The notes below the pieces were generated by a model that was not told the origin of the DNA, searched no databases, and worked only from the letters and a program-made list of their open reading frames with translations. Below, in pieces: positions 7,339 through 13,900 of a DNA stretch of 18,670 nucleotides. The stretch's first letter is position 1. The number at the start of each line of letters is the position of its first letter. The position numbers and the translations under genes are program-made. The stretch is from Actinomycetota bacterium (GTDB lineage Bacteria; Actinomycetota; Acidimicrobiia; Acidimicrobiales; Poriferisodalaceae). The DNA is taken from assembly GCA_013151655.1 (NCBI GenBank), contig JAADHX010000285.1, positions 1 through 18,670 on the forward strand, given 5' to 3'.

Positions 7339-8931
7339 GTGGCAGAATCAGAAGTCATTTCATCAGCTGGAGATCCGGCCCTTCAGCGAATTGCGCTGGT
7401 CTTGCGTCGGACGGTTCTGGGTGTTATCGCTGTGGCCCTGACGGCGGGAATAATCGCTTGGGCTGCTTCGGATGGCGAGTCAGGATTCGTGTCTGAAGGC
7501 GTGATCGAACTAACCGACGACGTGTCGCGGGGTATCACATCGCCTGGGTCTCGGACAACCGATGCTCGCATCGAGATTGAAGCCCAGAAACGGTGGCTCG
7601 AAAGCTCCAGAGTCCTCGTACAGCTTCAGGCACGGCTGGGCAGACTCGGTCCTGAAATCACTGGCATCGTGACATCACAACCCGAAGAATCGCCGGTGAT
7701 TATCGTCGGAGTTGAAGCGACCTCAGCGGCTACGGCCGAACTGGCGGTCAGCGCGCTTATTGAGATGTACGCCGCTGAGCGTCTCGACGAGGCCGTGGCC
7801 TCATTCGGCCTTGAGCTCGAAACGTTGAGGGTTCAACAAGGCGAGCAGTCCGGGTTAGTTGACTCGATAGTTCAGGTGCTGAATGACACTCGCGAGTCGA
7901 TTTCTGAGGCCGAGGTTGGTGTCCTCGAGAACCGAACCGCGGCTGCTCTCAATCGGTTGACCGAGATCGACGTGGCTATTCAGGAACGTGAGTTCTTTCA
8001 GCGGACGGTGGACGGCGAGGTCAGGGTCATCGAGGAATCCTCGCCCGCCCGAAAGACCTCTACTTCATCGGTAGTGAGAGGTGTTCAGTTCGGCCTGGTA
8101 GCACTGTTTCTCGGCTTCGGTGCCGTGCTCATCGCCTCGCGGGTGCGGGGCCGACTACACCTGCTCGACGAGGTTCGGTCGGTTATTGGACCGAACGTTC
8201 CCGTTATAGCCACCATTCCGCGCTTCCGTCGGAGGTACCGCAAGGGTGCATCGGCTCTTGTGGTGGCCTATGCGGGTTCGCAACGCGAGGCAGAGGCATT
8301 TCGCTACATGCGCAGCGCTATCGAGGTGGCGGCAGCAGGCAAGACGCCAGTTTCGGTGCTCTTCACGAGCGCCGCGGCGAACGAGGGTAAGACCGTTGCG
8401 TCGTCTAACCTGGCGTTGGCATCGGCCCGTGCGGGTAACAACACTTTCCTGCTCGACGGCGATCTATTGAACTCGTCGGTAAGCAACCTCTTTGCTCAAA
8501 CCAGAGTCAGAAACGGATTTCGGGCCCTCCTAGATCAAAAAGTTGAGGCCACGGAGAACATCTGGTACGAGACCGGGAGGGGAGCGACGTCACTTACTGT
8601 GCTCATCACTAACACGAAACATGAGCCAACTGACCGTAGCGAGCTCTCCATCGAGGCAGTAAGTCGAGTGTTGACGTCATTGAACAAGCTACGCGACATC
8701 GTTGTGATCGATGGGCCACCAGTGCTGGCTGTGTCCGACGCCATGATCTTGGCCAGAAGCGCAGACATCACCTTCGTCGTGGTCCGCATGGGCAAGACGA
8801 CCCGTCGAGATCTCGAGGGTGCTTTGACGCAACTCAAACAGGGCGGTGTCGAAGTCGGCGGTGTGATCATTTCGCACTCTCGCGAGAAACGCGAGTCGTA
8901 CTACGGGTACGGATATGGTTCTAAAAAGTGA
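7339..8931 (+). CDS. Wzz-like chain-length determinant fused to BY-kinase (CpsD/CapB-type)
   Basis: A 530-residue polysaccharide copolymerase with autokinase. The N-terminal part has TM1 at about 26-43, an extracytoplasmic segment of ~200 residues including a coiled-coil-prone stretch, and TM2 at about 245-267 preceded by a Pro (P236). The cytoplasmic half is a bacterial tyrosine kinase: Walker A SAAANEGKT (344-352, K351), Walker A' LLDGD (D373, D375) and Walker B VVIDGPP (455-461). The C-terminus carries a tyrosine cluster, Y521, Y522, Y524 and Y526 (YYGYGYG), the usual autophosphorylation tail that tunes chain length and export. The Walker A loop has AAN where many family members have a Gly-rich PGEGK form. 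GTG start at 7339, with GAGAAG close upstream. No cognate tyrosine phosphatase lies in the window. The gene converges with the minus-strand Wzy-like gene, only 5 bp apart. Confidence 0.93.
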   Translation: MAESEVISSAGDPALQRIALVLRRTVLGVIAVALTAGIIAWAASDGESGFVSEGVIELTDDVSRGITSPGSRTTDARIEIEAQKRWLESSRVLVQLQARLGRLGPEITGIVTSQPEESPVIIVGVEATSAATAELAVSALIEMYAAERLDEAVASFGLELETLRVQQGEQSGLVDSIVQVLNDTRESISEAEVGVLENRTAAALNRLTEIDVAIQEREFFQRTVDGEVRVIEESSPARKTSTSSVVRGVQFGLVALFLGFGAVLIASRVRGRLHLLDEVRSVIGPNVPVIATIPRFRRRYRKGASALVVAYAGSQREAEAFRYMRSAIEVAAAGKTPVSVLFTSAAANEGKTVASSNLALASARAGNNTFLLDGDLLNSSVSNLFAQTRVRNGFRALLDQKVEATENIWYETGRGATSLTVLITNTKHEPTDRSELSIEAVSRVLTSLNKLRDIVVIDGPPVLAVSDAMILARSADITFVVVRMGKTTRRDLEGALTQLKQGGVEVGGVIISHSREKRESYYGYGYGSKK

Positions 8932-8936
8932 GCCAT

Positions 8937-10118
8937 CTAGCATGAGTTGTGCTTCTTGTCGCCAGCGGTGACGACAACCCAGGCCACCGTTAAGGTGCCA
9001 GGAACTCCTGTGGTTGGCATCAGCAACGCGCTGAAAGCTAAATAGGCGAACATCGCTGGCCGGGTGGTTCCCATGCGGGAAGCGCCCATGGCTGCTCCGA
9101 TTGCGATGAGCACAAAGGCTGGCAAGCCGACTTCGCGCGCTATCTCCAGCCCGAGGTTGTGAGAGCTTGGCGAGTAGATCCACGGCAAGCGACCCTGGTC
9201 GAGAGCAAGTTCGAAGCGCCGAGGACCTGACCCAAAACCGTGACCAGTCAACGGACGGGACTCGATCTCGTCGATACTGACTTCCCAGAGATTCAGTCGG
9301 TTGCTCAGGGTCGCGATCTCCTCGACTCCTTGGCCGCGATCTATCAGATTCGTTATCGAGTCGGTCCCAACAGCGAACAAGACAGCGGCGCCAACTACCG
9401 AAAGCACCGCGCTCAGAAGCAGAGTCGGTTTCGGACGACGAACGGAACCGGCGACAAAAGCTGCAACGACGAGCGCGAGGCCAATCGTTCTCGTGAGGCT
9501 AAGCGCCGCGACCAACACTCCAAGGACCACGCCGCCGGCGCCGACCGTCGGTCGCAGCTTGTGTTCGAACCACATCGCCCCACTCAGGACTGCGAGCAAG
9601 CCTCCGAGCTGCCCGAGAGAGTTTGGCTCCGCCAAGATTCCTGTCAACCGCCGGGGAGTAGATAACTCCCATGAAGTGCTGATCTCGAAAAGCCCAAGAA
9701 GGAGCGACGCGGCACATATGGCGGCGAGGCCACCGATCAGGATGCGAATTGTGGTGTCGTGACCTAGACGACCTGCCAACAACGCCGTCGCGACCGTAAC
9801 GATCACGAATCCGATACCGATGGAGGCGCTGCGGCCGGGCTCATCGCTAAAGACCGACGTTGCGAGGCCCAGTGCGAGTCCGGCTGCAATCAGACGTGTC
9901 GAACTTGTGATGTTTGCTCGTGAACCCCGCAAGGCGAGGATAGCAACTGCGCCAAGGCCCCAGACGAGGCTGAGGAGGATTCGGTGCGACTCAGGGCCGA
10001 GTTGTGCAGGCGACCAGCTCAGAGGATCGATTCGCAGGTCTGCAGTTAAGAAACCGAGCAGAACTAGAGCGGGCCACCACGCTCGTGCGAACTGGAACGC
10101 ACGGTCGGACCCGGTCAT
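8937..10118 (-). CDS. Second Wzy / O-antigen ligase-like membrane protein
   Basis: A membrane protein of ~393 residues from the ATG at 10118; the open frame extends nine codons further to a GTG at 10145. About ten hydrophobic segments. Family signatures are the loop RLTGILAEPNSLGQLGGLLA and the late extracytoplasmic segment GHGFGSGPRRF followed by SPSSHNLGLEIAREVGLPAF. The latter, with the H-N pair, is characteristic of Wzy_C/WaaL proteins. Expected role: polymerising or ligating lipid-linked glycans at the outer membrane face. It is not similar at a glance to the Wzy-like protein at 4541, so it is not a recent duplicate. It stands on the strand opposite the other polysaccharide genes and its stop is 5 bp from that of the BY-kinase. 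No clear RBS at either start. Confidence 0.85.
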   Translation of the reverse strand: MTGSDRAFQFARAWWPALVLLGFLTADLRIDPLSWSPAQLGPESHRILLSLVWGLGAVAILALRGSRANITSSTRLIAAGLALGLATSVFSDEPGRSASIGIGFVIVTVATALLAGRLGHDTTIRILIGGLAAICAASLLLGLFEISTSWELSTPRRLTGILAEPNSLGQLGGLLAVLSGAMWFEHKLRPTVGAGGVVLGVLVAALSLTRTIGLALVVAAFVAGSVRRPKPTLLLSAVLSVVGAAVLFAVGTDSITNLIDRGQGVEEIATLSNRLNLWEVSIDEIESRPLTGHGFGSGPRRFELALDQGRLPWIYSPSSHNLGLEIAREVGLPAFVLIAIGAAMGASRMGTTRPAMFAYLAFSALLMPTTGVPGTLTVAWVVVTAGDKKHNSC

Positions 10119-10178
10119 TGTGAGCGAAGGGTACCGGCTCAACACGCGGCGCGTAATGCCGGGCTCCGACGCGTTTGC

Positions 10179-10571
10179 CTACTCGACGGCGACGCAATCG
10201 CATTCGACGCACTTCTGCAACGTGAATACCTCGATGGCATCGTCGCGTTCGGCCCTAGTGATATCGCCAATGCAATTGTCCGAACCGATTCGGCGATGCC
10301 TTGCCAACCAAACTCACCGTCGATGGTTTCAGCCATCTGCGTCACACATTCTGGCGTCAGCCCGGCGAGGATCAGCCTTCCAGCCAGGGCCGGCACGCGG
10401 TGTTTTCTCATCATCACCACCGCAACAGTGATGGCGGCCGCTGCCCACGCAACAACGATGGTGATCAACCGCGACGCCAGCTGAAGCTCGGGGCCTCCAC
10501 GACAGGGCCTCGATAAGACGTGTCGAGGGCCGCGAGCGTGCTGTGCTACTGCTAACCCGAATCATCAACAC
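10179..10571 (-). pseudogene. Possible frame-broken gene for a small membrane protein
   Basis: On the minus strand, coding-like sequence appears to move between frames. The best part is the frame covering about 10500-10260. It has a single membrane helix (ITIVVAWAAAAITVAVVMM) followed by RKHRVPALAGR, LTPECVTQMAETIDGEF and WQGIAESVRTIALAIS, with mostly G/C third positions. Near 10258 that frame turns into a Ser/Arg-rich tail with stop at 10139. The -1 frame continues smoothly as TRAERDDAIEVFTLQKCVECDC and stops at 10179, 33 bp before the Wzy-like open frame. Upstream, another frame (GTG 10571; STRLIEALSWR) may be its N-terminus. This could be a decayed gene, a sequencing indel, or chance. The codon-aligned antisense frame on the plus strand is also open to 10484, so the strand is not certain. 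No family recognised. Confidence 0.35.
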
Positions 10572-10926
10572 GTACAGTGACGTTCCAGTCGAGTCGCGGG
10601 TGGTGCGTAGCAGAGGAAACGGATCTCACAAAGTGTGGATATTTCGATGGAAACGCCACGTTGGGGGCTCAACTGCGACTATTGTGCCCGCACGTTAGGG
10701 AGATGCGTCCCAACAGGTTGACCGTCTCGTCACGTTCGATGGCAGAGTTTAGGAATTTCTGAGGTTTTGTTTGCGGCGCTACGTCGCCGTCAACTACTCT
10801 ACGTGAGCACTCTGAGTGAGAAGGTGACGCACAGTCGCCGAAGCAGAGACCTGCACAGCAGGAACAGACAGCAACAACAACACAAGGGCTACGCCGCACA
10901 GCGGCCGAAGCGAGGGCGAAATTCAT
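10572..10926. other. Intergenic leader upstream of the peroxidase
   Basis: About 355 bp with several short open frames on both strands but no convincing coding signal or motif. It probably contains the peroxidase promoter; I could not pick a reliable -35/-10 pair. A weak RBS (GAGGG, 10912-10916) lies 10 nt before the peroxidase ATG. Confidence 0.45.
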
Positions 10927-13900
10927 ATGGAATCCACCGGGAAACTCTCAAGTCGAAAGGGCGGTCTCTTCGAAAGAGCACGTAGGGCACGCAGCGCGTT
11001 CGTGGCACTTGTGGCCGTCGTTCTCATCGCGGCCGTCATGCCAGTGTCCACGGCGACGTCGCCGGCAGCAGCCGCCGAGCGAGACGGTCTGTTTCCGTGG
11101 CAACTAGCCGACGTCCTCCCACCGGGCGTAGCTCCGGTTGGGGCAGGGTTTGAGATCACTCTCACTGACCTGGCGTTCATTCTCGACCAGATCAAGATCT
11201 CCGAGCAACACGTCGGCCCGACATTTGACCCGGCCGACCCGTGCGGAAATCTGATCGGCCCAGGCCCGAACCAGATACCTCCGGCAGGCAGCGCAGATCA
11301 GCTTCCATTTGGTCTTCGTACCCTTAACGGCATCTGCAACAACTTGGTTCCAGGCCAGGAGTTGTTCGGTGCGACCGATGAGCCGTTCATTCGCCTCGCG
11401 ACGCCAGAATGGCGTGCGGCTGAGGGATTCGACATCGACGGTCCCGGAGGTGCTCCGGCCTTGCCTAACAGCAGTTACGTGCCAGGCACACCGAACCCGA
11501 TGACCCCGTTCGGTCCTCTTGTTGTCGACAGCCAGCCTCGAATCATCTCGAACCTGATCGTCGACCAGACCGCCTCGAACCCGGCCGCTATCGCAGCAGC
11601 CGGCGTAGGCGCAGTTCCTGGACCAAGCGGGAGCTTCAACATCGAGAACGTCACACCTGACGAAGGCCTTTCGGCTCCGTTCAACGCGACGCTCACTTTC
11701 TTCGGGCAGTTCTTCGATCATGGCCTCGACCTCACCACCAAGGACGGCGAGCTCGTATTCATGCCGCTCCAGGTCGACGACCCACTGTTCGACGCCGGCG
11801 CTGACACCATTCCGTTCACAGCAGATGACGGTCCGAACTTCATGTTGATCAGCCGGGCCCAGCTAAATGACCCTGGTGCCCAGGCCGTCAACCAGACCTC
11901 TCCATTCGTCGACCAGAACCAGACCTACACTTCGAGCCCTTCACAGCAGGTGTTCCAGCGTGAGTACACCACAGCCGGGGCCGATCCCGACGGTGCGGGT
12001 GTGTTGACTGCTACCTCGCCGCTTGATACCGGGCGTCTTCTCGAAGGCACTGTGTATGCCGGGCTTGGTGGCGCTCCGGGTGGTCTCACCCGTTGGATCG
12101 ATGTCAAGAACCAGGCCATCAACGTCCTCGGTTTCGAACTCGACGACGTCGATGTGTTGTCGGTCCCGATGATGGCGGCCAATCTGTACGGCGCATATAT
12201 CCCAGGTCCACTACGCGGCATGCCAATGATCGTGACTGTCGGACCTGACCTGATTGCAGGAACAGTCGACGACGTGCTCGTTGAAGGCGACCTTGCCTCA
12301 CCGGTTTCGACCGCAGCCCTGAACGCTGTTCCGGCGACTGCTGTTGTTCCCGCCGGGCGTGCATGGCTGGCCGACATTGCTCACGCAGCTGTCCCCGGTC
12401 CAGGGCTCGTTCCCGACACTGTTGAGACCTGCAACCCGGCACTACCCGGTTCGCAGCTCGCAACGTTCTGTGACGACGGCGACCCAACCACCTACGACAA
12501 CGAGATGCTCGACACGCACTTCATCTGTGGCGACGGTCGCTGCAATGAGAACATTGCGTTGAGCGCCGTGCACCACGTGTTCCATGCCGAGCACAACCGC
12601 GTTGTCGATGACATCAAGGCCACCTTGGATGCGTCAGTGGTTCCGCCACTCGACACAACCGAAGCGCTTGCCTTCTACGCAGAGTGGAAGCCAGGCGGCG
12701 TGTGGGACGGCAAGCGTTTGTTCCAGGCTGCGAAGTTCATAACCGAGATGGAATACCAGCACCTCGCCTTTGAGGAATTCGCACGCACAGTGCAGCCACA
12801 GGTGAACGTGTTTGTTGGTTACGACACTACGATCGACGCACGGATCTCCAGTGAGTTCGCAAACGCGGCTTACCGTTTCGGCCACACGATGCTGAACGAA
12901 GACATCCAGCGATTCGACACCTCCACTGGTGCCGATGACTCGATCGGTCTTATCGAGGCCTTCCTGAACCCACCTGAGTTCTTCGCCGACGGTCTTGGTG
13001 GATTCACCAAGACTCCCGAAGAAGCAGCCGGCGGAATTCTTGCAGGCACGACCACTCAAATCGGTGAGGAAATTGACGAGTTCGTCGTCGAGGCGCTTCG
13101 CAACGAGCTTGTCGGCTTGCCGCTCGACCTCGCTGCGGTCAACCTCGCTCGTGGCCGAGATACCGGCGTTCCGAGGCTCAACTCGATGAGGGCTCAGATC
13201 TTCGCGCTGACAAACAGCAGCCCGATCTTTGCCCCTTACGACAGCTGGCTCGACTTCAGCTTCTCGCTGAAGACACCGGCGTCACTGCGCAACTTCGTTG
13301 CCGCCTACGGGATCTACCCTGACATTCAGGCTGCAACCACGCTTGTGGGCAAACGAGCTGCGGCTGACATCGCGTTGGCGGACAACGCCTTCATGACTGG
13401 GCCGCCGGCTACCACAGGCGTCGATGATATCGACCTCTGGGTTGGCGGTCTTGCCGAGAAGAACGAGATCTTCGGAGGGCTGCTTGGCTCGACGTTGAAC
13501 TTCATCTTCGAGTTTCAGATGGAAAGCCTTCAGGACGGTGACCGTTTCTATTACCTGCACCGCCTGGCCGGCGTTCCGTTGTTGGCTCAGCTTGAGGGCA
13601 ACTCGTTCTCAGAGCTGATCGAACGTAACACCACAGCCGAGCAACTTCCGGCGAACGTGTTCTCTGTTCCGACATACACCTTCGACCTCGATGTTGTAGC
13701 GCCAATTCCTGGTGGCGGCATCGTGGACGATCCGGCTACGCCGGACTGGGACGAGACGCTGTTGCTGGTGCAAATGCCTGACGGCACCATTCGGTACCCA
13801 GGTGCCGATCACGCGCTGTTCAGTGGACGCACCGGAGATTTCGGTCCGGCTGGCGACATGATCCAGGCAGGCGAGGGCGACGACACCGTTCGTGGCCACG

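Noticed and set aside
9820..10431. Plus-strand 203-codon frame and the related frame ending at 10484
   Set aside because: It mostly overlaps the Wzy-like gene in antisense. The 10180-10484 part is ambiguous with the minus-strand reading, but no start codon or RBS supports a plus-strand gene before ATG 10296.
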